Positions 47,119 to 55,658 of a stretch of DNA of 64,000 nt are shown one piece after another. The translations under genes and the position numbers were made by a program. Positions within the stretch are counted from its first letter, which is position 1; each line of letters opens with the position of its first letter. This DNA comes from DATAXP01 sp963708675 (GTDB lineage: Bacteria > Planctomycetota > Planctomycetia > Pirellulales > PNKZ01), in the NCBI GenBank assembly GCA_963708675.1, contig CAVPTO010000003.1, forward strand, positions 1,054,001 to 1,118,000, given 5' to 3'. Under the pieces are notes generated by a model. It ran no database searches. It saw nothing but the letters and a program-made list of their open reading frames with translations, and was not told the DNA's origin.

Positions 47119-47478
47119 TTAGGCGGCTTCCAAAGCCTTCTTCACTTGCTCGACCACGGCGGCGAAACCGGCGGGATCGGCCACGGCCATTTCGGCCAAT
47201 GACTTGCGATCCAGCTCGATGCCCGCCTTCTCCAGCCCGTAAATGAACTGGCTGTAGCGGAGCCCCGCCTCGCGCACGGCTGCGTTGATGCGGATGATCC
47301 ACAGACGGCGGAAGTCACGCTTCCGCACGCGGCGATCGCGGAACGCGTACACGCCGGCTCGCACCAACGCCTCTTTGGCGGTGCGGTACAGGCGGCGTTG
47401 CCCGCCGACGAAGCCCTTGGTCTTTTTGAACAGCCGTCGCTTGGCCTTGGTGCGGGCGGCGCCCTTTGTCGTTCGCAT
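47119..47478 (-). CDS. rplT: Ribosomal protein L20
   Basis: 119 residues, full length. The basic N-terminal extension (RTTKGAARTKAKRRLFKKTK) is followed by GFVGGQRRLYRTAKEALVRA, YAFRDRRVRKRDFRRLWIIR and INAAVREAGLRYSQFIYGL. It binds 23S rRNA early in 50S assembly and in many bacteria represses its own operon. It follows rpmI and precedes pheS. Confidence 0.97.
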   Translation of the reverse strand: MRTTKGAARTKAKRRLFKKTKGFVGGQRRLYRTAKEALVRAGVYAFRDRRVRKRDFRRLWIIRINAAVREAGLRYSQFIYGLEKAGIELDRKSLAEMAVADPAGFAAVVEQVKKALEAA

Positions 47479-47532
47479 CGTTGAAGTTCCAGTGTCGAAT
47501 CAACCCAGGGCAGGCATGCCGTGGGCCTATGG

Positions 47533-47736
47533 TTAGTAGCTGTAATCGCCCAAGAGGATGCGGATCTTCTTGGCTTCGAGCTCGGGCAGCGTTTTGGTGC
47601 CGCGAAGATTGCGTCGTTGCTTCTTCGTCAGATGCGAATTCAAGTGGCTCGTCCCGGCACAGCGGTGCTTCGCCTTGCCGGTGGCCGTCAGTCGATATCG
47701 CTTCTTGGTCGCCTTGTGCGTCTTCTGCTTGGGCAT
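47533..47736 (-). CDS. rpmI: Ribosomal protein L35
   Basis: 67 residues from ATG 47736, giving MPKQKTHKATKKRYRLTATG, then KAKHRCAGTSHLNSHLTKKQ and RRNLRGTKTL. The upstream in-frame ATG at 47772 would add 12 non-homologous residues. It is the first gene of the rpmI-rplT-pheST operon. In many bacteria infC precedes it, but here the next gene upstream is divergent. Confidence 0.96.
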   Translation of the reverse strand: MPKQKTHKATKKRYRLTATGKAKHRCAGTSHLNSHLTKKQRRNLRGTKTLPELEAKKIRILLGDYSY

Positions 47737-47909
47737 GGTGCAGCCAGCTCCGAAGTGGTTCGAATCGGCCATTATAGGGAAATTCCGCAGCGCAAAGAGG
47801 GACCATCAAAGAACAAAGTCAACGAAATGCCGTGTTTTCTGCCCAGTTGCGATTTGTCGGGTTATGATAAGGGCCAATCCACCCACCGGTATCCGAGGCA
47901 CACGGTCAA

Positions 47910-49172
47910 ATGATGACTCCGAGCGGCGCTCACATTTGGGCCGCCATGCTTCTGTTTTTCCCTACGTTCTTTGCGACCATTGCGCCCGCGAGCGCCGAGC
48001 CGAATTGGCCACGTTGGCGAGGCCCACACCAGGACGGCCAAAGCACCGACACGGATGTCCCCGTGAAATGGGATAGCGGCTCGGTAACTTGGAAGACCGA
48101 TTTGCCGGGCAAGGGGCAGTCGTCGCCGGTCATCTGGGGCGATCGCATCTATCTCACCTCCGCGCTCGACAAGGGTCGCGAGCGTGTGGTCCTGTGCGTC
48201 GATCGCAACGACGGCAAAATTCTCTGGCAGCAGACTGCCTGGACCGGCGAACCCGAGCACACCCATGTGATGAACGGCTGGGCGTCGCCGACCTGTGTTA
48301 CCGACGGCGATGTCGTCGTCGCGTTCTTCGGCATCGGCGGACTGCACGCCTACACGATGGATGGCAAGCCGCTGTGGTCGCAAGATCTCGGCAAGTTTGA
48401 AAGCCCCTGGGGTGTCGCGGCGTGCCCGGTCATCGTTGGCGATCTTGTCATTCAAAATGGCGACGCCGACCTGGACGCCTTCATCGCCGCGTACGATAAG
48501 CGCACCGGCAAGCAAGTCTGGCGCACCAAGCGGCCGGACGACCGCGGGTGGAGCACACCGATCATCGTGCACATCGGCGATCACGACGAATTGGTGATTA
48601 ACAGCCATACCGGAGTGCGCGGTTATGATCCCGCGACCGGAACGGAGCTTTGGTTCTGCAAAAGCTTCAACGGCCGCGGCGAGCCAACTGTGACGCCCGC
48701 CGGCGAAGTGCTGTGCGTCGTCAACGGACTGCCTGGCGATTTCTATGCAGTGCGACCCGGCGGCGCCGGCGACGTGACCGACTCGCACATGGCATGGCAT
48801 ACGCCTCGCAAAGGCGGCCGCGATTGCCCGTCGCCGATCGTCGTCGGCAACTTCGTCATTGTCTGCGACATGAAGGGCGTCGCCACTTGCTACCAAACCA
48901 CCGATGGTCGCGAGTTCTGGAAAGAACGGCTCGGCGGCAACTACTCCGCATCGCCGATCGCCGCCGGCGGCCTGGTCTATTTCATCAACGAAGCGGGAAC
49001 GACGATCGTCATTCGACCAGGGCCGACGCTCGACATCGTGGCCGAGAATGCGTTATCGCCGGCCGACGATGAAATCTTCCGCGCATCGTTCGCTCCCAGC
49101 GAGGGGCAGCTTTTCACACGGTCCGATCGCGTGCTGTACTGCATCGGTCGACGCAAAAAACCCTCGACCTAG
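47910..49172 (+). CDS. Exported PQQ-like beta-propeller protein
   Basis: 420 residues with a signal peptide ending at PASAEPN. The mature start NWPRWRGPHQDGQS is the usual opening of planctomycete PQQ-like propellers. Blades are marked by WGDRIYLTSALDKG, LCVDRNDGKILWQQ, LHAYTMDGKPLWSQDLG, AYDKRTGKQVWRTKR and GVRGYDPATGTELWFCK. The fold suggests either a PQQ-type dehydrogenase relative or a BamB-like scaffold; no PQQ or calcium ligand is clear. The partial gene at 63699 is a distant paralogue. Confidence 0.88.
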   Translation: MMTPSGAHIWAAMLLFFPTFFATIAPASAEPNWPRWRGPHQDGQSTDTDVPVKWDSGSVTWKTDLPGKGQSSPVIWGDRIYLTSALDKGRERVVLCVDRNDGKILWQQTAWTGEPEHTHVMNGWASPTCVTDGDVVVAFFGIGGLHAYTMDGKPLWSQDLGKFESPWGVAACPVIVGDLVIQNGDADLDAFIAAYDKRTGKQVWRTKRPDDRGWSTPIIVHIGDHDELVINSHTGVRGYDPATGTELWFCKSFNGRGEPTVTPAGEVLCVVNGLPGDFYAVRPGGAGDVTDSHMAWHTPRKGGRDCPSPIVVGNFVIVCDMKGVATCYQTTDGREFWKERLGGNYSASPIAAGGLVYFINEAGTTIVIRPGPTLDIVAENALSPADDEIFRASFAPSEGQLFTRSDRVLYCIGRRKKPST

Positions 49173-49283
49173 CACCGGGCTCGTCACTTTTTCGGCGTCG
49201 ACTGAAGCATTATCGCGCGGGCCGCAACATTTAAGATCGGCTCCGGAAGATGGTTCGCACTGCACCAACGGATTGTTCGATCT

Positions 49284-50001
49284 ATGTTTTCATCCTTGCC
49301 GCTCGCGTCGCGCCATCTTCAGCCGGAGATCATGGATCAACCCGATCTCGACGAGTCGCGCCACGTCGAGGCGCTCGAGGCGTTGCGACGGATCAACTAT
49401 TGCAGCCGTAGCGCAGGCATTCTTTGGCCGGCGATTGCCCGATTGGCCCATGAGCTCAAGACGGACTGTCTCTCGGTTCTCGATGTGGCCTGCGGCGGTG
49501 GCGACGTACCGACGCGATTATGGCGTACTGCGCGGCGGGCGAACATCACCCTCAACATCGTCGGCATTGATATTAGTCCGGTTGCAATCGCTCACGCTCA
49601 ACGCCGCGCGTCCGCTGCGAATGCCGATATCGAGTTCACCGTCGCCGACATCTTCGATGCTCCGGTGCTGCAAACGTTCGACGTCGTGTGCAGTTCACTA
49701 TTCCTGCATCATCTCGACGAACAGATGTCGCTCGACCTGCTCGATGCGATGAAACAACGCGCTGACCATTTGGTGCTCGTTAATGATCTCGTGCGCTCTC
49801 GTGCGGGATGGATGCTCGCGCGGCTCGGCACGCAACTGCTCTCAAAATCCGACGTGGCACGCGTTGACGGACCACGTTCGGTCGAGGGTGCGTTCCGGCG
49901 CAATGAAGTTCGATCACTCGCCGAGCGCGGGATTGAACGGGGCTCAAGTCGCGCGACGATGGCCATGCCGTTACCTGCTTTCGTGGCGGAGGACGCCATG
50001 A
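49284..50001 (+). CDS. SAM-dependent methyltransferase of polyketide cluster, frame broken at 49925-49930
   Basis: Start 49284. Class I methyltransferase: EIMDQPDLDESRHVEALEAL, motif I LSVLDVACGGGDVPTRLW, LNIVGIDISPVAIAHAQRRA, DIEFTVADIFD and VVCSSLFLHHL. After SVEGAFRRNEVRSLAE the frame breaks. In the shifted frame the normal end appears: AGLNGAQVARRWPCRYLLSW followed by RRTP and a TGA at 49999-50001. One lost GC in GAGCGCGGGATTG explains the break, and the repaired product is 239 residues. Its stop overlaps the oxidoreductase ATG (ATGA). It probably O- or C-methylates the polyketide product. Confidence 0.82.
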
Positions 50002-51215
50002 TCGATCAACATACTCATCAGAGCTTCGACGCGATCGTGATTGGTGGCGGTCCAGCAGGCGCGACCGCCGCAGCGCTGCTCGCGCGAGCCGGTTTGTCGG
50101 TCGTTGTCGTCGAGCGAAAAGCATTTCCGCGTCGCAAAGTGTGCGGGGAATATCTGTCGGCAACGAACTGGCCGCTGCTCGAGCAACTCGGCTTTGCCGA
50201 CGCATTCGAGGCCGCAGCCGGGCCGGAAGTGAAGCGAGTTGGCCTCATTGCCGGCGAAACCTCTCTCGTCGCCGATCTGCCGCAACGCCGGAGCGACACG
50301 CGCCGCTGGGGTCGGGCCCTCAAGCGCGATACGCTTGACGCGCAACTCTTGACCGATGCCGCGAACGCGGGCGCACAGATACTGCAACCCTATCGCGCCA
50401 CGAAGCTTGTCGACAACGGCGACCACTTTCGTTGCGAAGCCAAATCGCAAGACACCGACGAACACTTGTCGCTTCGCGGAACTGTCGTCATTGCGGCACA
50501 TGGCTCCTGGGACGCAGGTCCACTGCCAACCGAACTACCGCGTCGCCCACCTCGCAAGAGCGACCTACTCGCGTTCAAAGCGCACTTCAGCGGCTCCGCC
50601 CTGCCGAGCGATCTGATGCCGCTGCTGAGTTTCCCCGGCGGATATGGCGGCATGGTCAACACCGACAACGGGAACACGAGTTTGTCGTGTTGCGTTCGGC
50701 GCGAAGTCGTCGAGTCGCTCGATCGTCGCGATGGCGAGAGCGCGGGGGATGCGGTGATCGCTTACATTCGCACGACGTCGCCAGCCATCAACGAGTTTCT
50801 TATCCCGAGCGCGATCGTCGAAGGGCGCTGGCTCTCGGCAGGGCCGATTCGTCCCGGCATTCGGCCACCCTACGTTGACGGCGTTTACCGTGTCGGCAAC
50901 GCCGCCGGTGAAGCGCACCCTGCCGTCGCTGAAGGTATTTCGATGGCGATGCAGTCGTCGGCGTTGCTCGTCGAACGTCTCGTCGCGGCGCGGGACCGCA
51001 TCGATGATAGACAGGTGCGCGACGAGATTGCAGAAGATTATCGACGCGTATGGCGTGCGAGCTTTGCACCGCGGATTCGCGCTGCGGCCGCCGTCGCACA
51101 TTGGGCGATGAGTCCGTCAGCCGTCGGTGCGAGCCTGCCTATCTTTAGAAGGCTTCCGAAGATGTTGACGTGGGGCGCGCGATGGAGTGGCAAGGCAACT
51201 GAGGTTGTTTCTTAA
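49998..51215 (+). CDS. FAD-dependent oxidoreductase (geranylgeranyl reductase-like) of polyketide cluster
   Basis: 405 residues from ATG 49998, overlapping the methyltransferase stop. The dinucleotide motif FDAIVIGGGPAGATAAALLA is at residues 9-28, then VVVERKAFPRRKVCGEYLS and a late flavin motif YRVGNAAGEAHPAVAEGISM. These fit the geranylgeranyl-reductase/halogenase-like flavoprotein group. It may hydroxylate or reduce the polyketide made by the next enzyme. The raw sequence shows it fused to the methyltransferase, but that is an artefact of the frame break upstream. The polyketide synthase starts 36 bases after its stop. Confidence 0.87.
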   Translation: MIDQHTHQSFDAIVIGGGPAGATAAALLARAGLSVVVVERKAFPRRKVCGEYLSATNWPLLEQLGFADAFEAAAGPEVKRVGLIAGETSLVADLPQRRSDTRRWGRALKRDTLDAQLLTDAANAGAQILQPYRATKLVDNGDHFRCEAKSQDTDEHLSLRGTVVIAAHGSWDAGPLPTELPRRPPRKSDLLAFKAHFSGSALPSDLMPLLSFPGGYGGMVNTDNGNTSLSCCVRREVVESLDRRDGESAGDAVIAYIRTTSPAINEFLIPSAIVEGRWLSAGPIRPGIRPPYVDGVYRVGNAAGEAHPAVAEGISMAMQSSALLVERLVAARDRIDDRQVRDEIAEDYRRVWRASFAPRIRAAAAVAHWAMSPSAVGASLPIFRRLPKMLTWGARWSGKATEVVS

Positions 51216-51250
51216 GTGGGCTCATTCGGCGAAACCGGAGTAACGATTCG

Positions 51251-52342
51251 ATGCAAATGACGATCTTTGGGCTGGGAACGGCGCATCCGCCTCATCGTAT
51301 GACGCAGGCGCAAGCACTGGACCTTGCAACCCAAGCCTCCGGCGCCGACGAGCAACAAGCACGACTGCTGAAAGCGCTCTATCGTCGATCAGGCGTGCAG
51401 ACACGCTACACATGTCTGCCGTACGAGTTGGGATACGATTGGTTTCAGGTCGGCAAAGGTGAATCTCATGGCGGCACCAGCGTCGCCACACTCGGCCCGT
51501 CAACGTTCGAGCGCATGGAGCACTACCGCGAGCACGCGCCGATCTTGGCCGTCGCTGCCGCAAGCGAAGCACTCGAGCGCTCCGAGACGCAGCCGCGAGC
51601 GATCACGCATCTCGTCACGGCCTCGTGTACCGGCTTCGCCGCGCCGGGTGTTGATATCGAGCTTATCATGCGCCTCGGCCTGCCGGCGACAACGCAACGC
51701 GTGAACGTCGGCTTCATGGGCTGTCACGGTTCGATCAATGCCATGCGCGTCGCGCGCGGATTGGCAGCGGCGGATCAAGACGCACGCATTCTTCTCTGTG
51801 CGGTCGAGCTTTGCAGTTTGCATTGCCGCTTCGACGGCGAGGCAGATGAATTGGTGTCTCGCGCGATCTTCTCCGACGGCGCGGGCGCGTTGGTCGGCGG
51901 CGTCAATCCGATCGAAGGTGAATGGAAGCTCGCCGACTGCGCGAGCTGTCTGCTTCCCGATTCGACCGACGCCATGGGATGGCTGGTCGGCGACAACGGT
52001 TTCGAGATGTCGCTGTCAGCCAAATTGCCCGACATTATCAGCGAAAACTTGCGGCCGTTCCTTACATCGTGGCTCGCCAAACACGGGCTGACCGTCGAGA
52101 CTGTTGGTTCGTGGGCGGTGCATCCCGGCGGGCCTCGCGTGCTTAGCAGCGTCGAAGCGGCCCTCGACTTGCCGGCATCGGCAACGGCCGTGTCGCGCGA
52201 GGTGCTCGCCGAACATGGCAACATGTCGAGCGCGACGGTGATGTTCGTGCTCGATCGATTCCGTCAGAGCGGAGCGCCCAGGCCGTGCGTTGCGCTCGGT
52301 TTCGGCCCTGGCTTGATGGCCGAGGCCGCGCTGTTTGTCTAG
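51251..52342 (+). CDS. Type III polyketide synthase (chalcone synthase-like)
   Basis: 363 residues, full length. Catalytic residues are C126 in VTASCTGFAAPG, H291 in SWAVHPGGPRVL and N324 in EHGNMSSATVMFVL. The closing GFGPGLMAEAALF loop is typical of the family. The enzyme condenses malonyl-CoA on a starter acyl-CoA without an acyl carrier protein, often giving alkylpyrones or resorcinols in bacteria. GGAG lies 9 bases upstream. With the methyltransferase and flavoprotein it makes a compact three-gene biosynthetic operon. Starter and product cannot be predicted by eye. Its stop overlaps the convergent gene by 4 bases. Confidence 0.95.
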   Translation: MQMTIFGLGTAHPPHRMTQAQALDLATQASGADEQQARLLKALYRRSGVQTRYTCLPYELGYDWFQVGKGESHGGTSVATLGPSTFERMEHYREHAPILAVAAASEALERSETQPRAITHLVTASCTGFAAPGVDIELIMRLGLPATTQRVNVGFMGCHGSINAMRVARGLAAADQDARILLCAVELCSLHCRFDGEADELVSRAIFSDGAGALVGGVNPIEGEWKLADCASCLLPDSTDAMGWLVGDNGFEMSLSAKLPDIISENLRPFLTSWLAKHGLTVETVGSWAVHPGGPRVLSSVEAALDLPASATAVSREVLAEHGNMSSATVMFVLDRFRQSGAPRPCVALGFGPGLMAEAALFV

Positions 52343-53508
52343 CCGCGATCGCTTTCGTTCTTGCCGAGGAGTCCGACGACGAAACCGAGCAAGTCGCCGC
52401 GCTCGCGGCAGATCTCGCTGAGCGCGTCGAATCGCCCAGCGGACTGGGCTAACTCAAGCAAACTCGGAGCAAAGCCGCCGGCGCGCGCCGGTGAAGGCAA
52501 CAAGCGGGCAGCGGCGCGCATCGCGTCTTCATTGCGTCCTAGCCGAGCCAACAAGCTGATGTACGCCTCGGCCGGCCCGCTGCCGATCTCGTCGACCGAT
52601 TGCTCTTCGGCCTTGGCGGCGAAATACGCGACTGCGTCCTCGACGTCCTCGCCCAGCAGCGCTCGAACGAACCGCGCTGAGGTCGGATACATATCGTCGA
52701 ACGGTGGGTCGCCATTGAACTGAAACTGCCCGCTCAAACGTCGGCCGTACTCGCACAGGTCCAGCGCCAGCCGCAGCACTTCGGGATCATCCACGATGAG
52801 CGCGAAACGCATCACCGAGTTCAAGTGCGTCGTGTCGACGTGATAGTTATCGTTGGTGAAGAGCCAATCGCGATCGCGAATCATGTCGGCGATCGTCGTC
52901 TCGACAGGATCGCTCCCCTGCTGTCGCTTGATATCGCTACGCAGCGAGGCCAGCAACTCGTCGTGGATGAACCGCACCAACGCGGCGGCCACCTCTTGCT
53001 TCTCGGCGCGCGAGCGATGCGCCATTTGCCCTTCGAACAGCGAGATCGCGTTGCAGAGGCCGTAGTGCTGAAGGACCACGTCGAAGCCGAACTTCGGGGC
53101 GATCCCTTCGTAAATCGCTAGCTCGACCATTGTCTCGTAATTGTCGTCGGTCGGCGTCTTTTCGAGAGCCACACGCATCGCTTCCTTGTCGCCCACGGGA
53201 CGCAGATAGACCCATGCGTCGCGCAGTCGGCCGGCGTCCAACAGCAGTAGACCCACCTCGCGACATGCGTCGAGATACGCTCGCTCCATTTCGCTACGCA
53301 GCGGCTCGGACAGCTCGTCAAGGCTTTGTGTCGAAACCAGCGGCAAAGCGTGGCGATGACGAGCTTGCGTCAGCCGGAGGTCGAATAGCTCGTGGTATTT
53401 GCCCTCTTCCTTGAAGTGCTGAACGAGCGTTTCGATCGCCTCGCTCGCGCCACGGGTTGCTAGGGTTGTTTCGAATTGATCGAACGATTTGTCGAGTGTT
53501 GCAGGCAT
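52339..53508 (-). CDS. Conserved helical protein of unknown function
   Basis: 389 residues from ATG 53508 (MPATLDKSFDQFETTLATRG); the longer frame upstream is not protein-like. All-helical, TPR-like character: LVQHFKEEGKYHELFDLRLT, EVGLLLLDAGRLRDAWVYLR, GPAEAYISLLARLGRNEDAM and RFDALSEICRERGDLLGFVV. No signal peptide and no catalytic motif. I recall similar uncharacterised proteins in planctomycetes but no function. It ends tail-to-tail with the polyketide synthase. Confidence 0.72.
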   Translation of the reverse strand: MPATLDKSFDQFETTLATRGASEAIETLVQHFKEEGKYHELFDLRLTQARHRHALPLVSTQSLDELSEPLRSEMERAYLDACREVGLLLLDAGRLRDAWVYLRPVGDKEAMRVALEKTPTDDNYETMVELAIYEGIAPKFGFDVVLQHYGLCNAISLFEGQMAHRSRAEKQEVAAALVRFIHDELLASLRSDIKRQQGSDPVETTIADMIRDRDWLFTNDNYHVDTTHLNSVMRFALIVDDPEVLRLALDLCEYGRRLSGQFQFNGDPPFDDMYPTSARFVRALLGEDVEDAVAYFAAKAEEQSVDEIGSGPAEAYISLLARLGRNEDAMRAAARLLPSPARAGGFAPSLLELAQSAGRFDALSEICRERGDLLGFVVGLLGKNESDRG

Positions 53509-53567
53509 GCTTTGATGGTAGCACACGCGAGGGGGACGGCGAAGCAAGTTGCGTGAAACGGCGGCCA

Positions 53568-53591
53568 GCGCGAAACCGCAAGCGGGGATGG
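53568..53591 (+). repeat. Dispersed repeat GCGCGAAACCGCAAGCGGGG, copy 5
   Basis: One base differs from the core (GGGG for GGTG). It lies in the gap between the divergent helical-protein gene and hemD-hemE. Confidence 0.7.
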
Positions 53592-53669
53592 ATGGCGGTA
53601 TAAGCTGCCAAGCGGAAGCCAACGGGCCGAAGGACGAAACCCTTCCGACGGTTACGGCAGTGCGTTAGC

Positions 53670-55613
53670 ATGGGCGGCATGTCTACCGAAAGTTTTGCGG
53701 GTTTGCGGGTTGCCGCGTTCGAGAGCCGTCGGGCTACGGAGATGACGCGGCTCATCGAACGTCATGGCGGTATGCCGTTCGTTAGCCCTTCACTGCGCGA
53801 AGTGCCATTCGACGAAAACCCGGCGGCGGTCGATTTCGCCCAGCGCCTCATTGGAGGCCAGGTCGACATTGTCATTTTGCTGACAGGCGTTGGCACACGG
53901 CACCTCGTCGCGCAGGTCGAACGTCATGTCGATCGCGAACGTTTTCTCGCCGCCTTGTCGGACGTGACGACCGTGGTGCGTGGTCCCAAACCGGTGGCGG
54001 CCCTCAAAGAACTCGGCATCACGCCGACGCTGCGGGCGCCAGAACCCAACACTTGGCGCGAGGTGTTGAGAACGCTCGACACGCATGCGCCGGTCGCCGG
54101 ACACGCGGTCGCCGTGCAAGAGTACGGCATGCCGAACGTCAGCCTGATCGCTGGACTCGAAGCGCGCGGCGCTCGTGTCGAGACGATCAAGGTCTACCGA
54201 TGGGATCTACCCGAAGATGTCGCGCCGCTCGAGGCGAACATCCGGAGGATCACCGACGGCCAGATCGATGTCGTCATGTTCACGTCGGCGCACCAGGTCG
54301 CCAATCTGCTCCGCACTGCCGAAAGACTTGGACTAGGTGGCAAGCTGGTCGACAGCTTGCAGCGAATCGTCGTGGCGTCGATCGGTCCCACGACGAGCGA
54401 GATGCTTCATGAGCATGATCTGCCGGTCGATCTGGAGCCTGAGCATTCAAAGATGGGGCAGTTCGCCGCGGCAGCCGCAGAGAGAAGTGGTCGCATTCTT
54501 GCCGCGAAGAGGAACGGCGGTAGCAAGCCGACGATCGTGACACCAGCCTCGGAATTGGTGAAGCCGAAAGAACTGTGGCGCGATAGCCCGTTTATGAAGG
54601 CCTGCCGTCGCGAACCAGTCGATCGACAGCCGGTATGGTTGATGCGCCAGGCAGGGCGATACATGCGCGAATACCGAGAAGTTCGCGCGCAGACGACGTT
54701 TCTCGAACTGTGCAAGAACCCGCAACTGTGCGCTGACGTGATGCTCACTGCCGTCGAGCGACTCGGCGTCGATGCGGCCATCATCTTCTCCGATTTGTTG
54801 CCAATGCTCGAGCCGATGGGCATCGAACTGGAGTTTGCCCACGGCGAAGGGCCGGTCATCCATAATCCCGTGCGAACGGTGGCCGACGTCGATCGGGTTG
54901 AAGAACTCGAAGATCTCAGCGCTCTTGAGTTCGTGTTCGAGACGGTGCGTCTCACGCGTCGCGGTTTGAGTAATCAATTGCCCGTTATCGGCTTTGCGGG
55001 GGCGCCGTTCACGCTCGCCAGTTATGTCGTCGAAGGGGGCGCGAGCCGCAGCTACGTGCAGACCAAGTCGCTCATGTACGGCGACAGCGGAGCGTGGCAC
55101 GCGTTGATGGGTCGCCTCTCACGCACAATCGGTCGATATCTCAACGCGCAGATCGCCGCAGGCGCGCAGGCAGTGCAGATCTTCGACAGTTGGGTGGGAT
55201 GCTTGAGTCCCGAGGACTACAGGCAATATGTGTTGCCGCATACGCGGTCGGTGCTCGAAGCGTTGCCGAAGGACGTGCCGTCGATTCACTTCGCGACTGG
55301 AAATCCTGCGCTCCTGCCGCTACTCGTCGAGGCCGGGGGCAGCGTGATTGGCATCGACTGGCGTGTCCGTTTGGCCGATGCGTGGAAGACGGTCGGTTAC
55401 GACCGCGCCGTGCAGGGGAATCTCGATCCGGCGATCTTGTTGGCCGAACCTACGGAGATTCGACGTCGCGCTCTTGATGTTCTGCGGCAAGCAGCGGGGA
55501 GACCGGGACACATTTTCAATCTCGGTCACGGTGTGCTGCCGTCGACGCCGGTCGAGAATGTGATCGCGTTGGTGGAGATGGTGCACGAAATGGGCCCGCA
55601 AGGCGGTCAGTGA
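53670..55613 (+). CDS. hemDE: Fused uroporphyrinogen-III synthase / uroporphyrinogen decarboxylase
   Basis: 647 residues in one frame. The HemD domain (about 5-275) has LRVAAFESRRATEMTRLIER, VDIVILLTGVGTRHLVAQVE, VVRGPKPVAALKELG, VDVVMFTSAHQVANLLRTAE and VASIGPTTSEMLHEH. After a linker of about 30 residues the HemE domain (about 308-645) has RQPVWLMRQAGRYMREYREV, AIIFSDLLPMLEPMGIELEF, VIGFAGAPFTLASYVVEGG and HIFNLGHGVLPSTPVENV. The two steps, closing hydroxymethylbilane to uroporphyrinogen III and then decarboxylating it to coproporphyrinogen III, are consecutive in haem synthesis. ATG 53670 or 53679 is the start. There is no sign of a frame error at the junction. Confidence 0.93.
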   Translation: MGGMSTESFAGLRVAAFESRRATEMTRLIERHGGMPFVSPSLREVPFDENPAAVDFAQRLIGGQVDIVILLTGVGTRHLVAQVERHVDRERFLAALSDVTTVVRGPKPVAALKELGITPTLRAPEPNTWREVLRTLDTHAPVAGHAVAVQEYGMPNVSLIAGLEARGARVETIKVYRWDLPEDVAPLEANIRRITDGQIDVVMFTSAHQVANLLRTAERLGLGGKLVDSLQRIVVASIGPTTSEMLHEHDLPVDLEPEHSKMGQFAAAAAERSGRILAAKRNGGSKPTIVTPASELVKPKELWRDSPFMKACRREPVDRQPVWLMRQAGRYMREYREVRAQTTFLELCKNPQLCADVMLTAVERLGVDAAIIFSDLLPMLEPMGIELEFAHGEGPVIHNPVRTVADVDRVEELEDLSALEFVFETVRLTRRGLSNQLPVIGFAGAPFTLASYVVEGGASRSYVQTKSLMYGDSGAWHALMGRLSRTIGRYLNAQIAAGAQAVQIFDSWVGCLSPEDYRQYVLPHTRSVLEALPKDVPSIHFATGNPALLPLLVEAGGSVIGIDWRVRLADAWKTVGYDRAVQGNLDPAILLAEPTEIRRRALDVLRQAAGRPGHIFNLGHGVLPSTPVENVIALVEMVHEMGPQGGQ

Positions 55614-55658
55614 CGTGCGTTGGCGCGGCGCAGAGGAGCGCGACCACCGGTCGCGGCC

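Noticed and set aside
53670..55613. HemD-HemE fusion as another frameshift artefact
   Set aside because: Both domains and the linker are in one frame with no break, and no stop or new start signal is seen at the junction.
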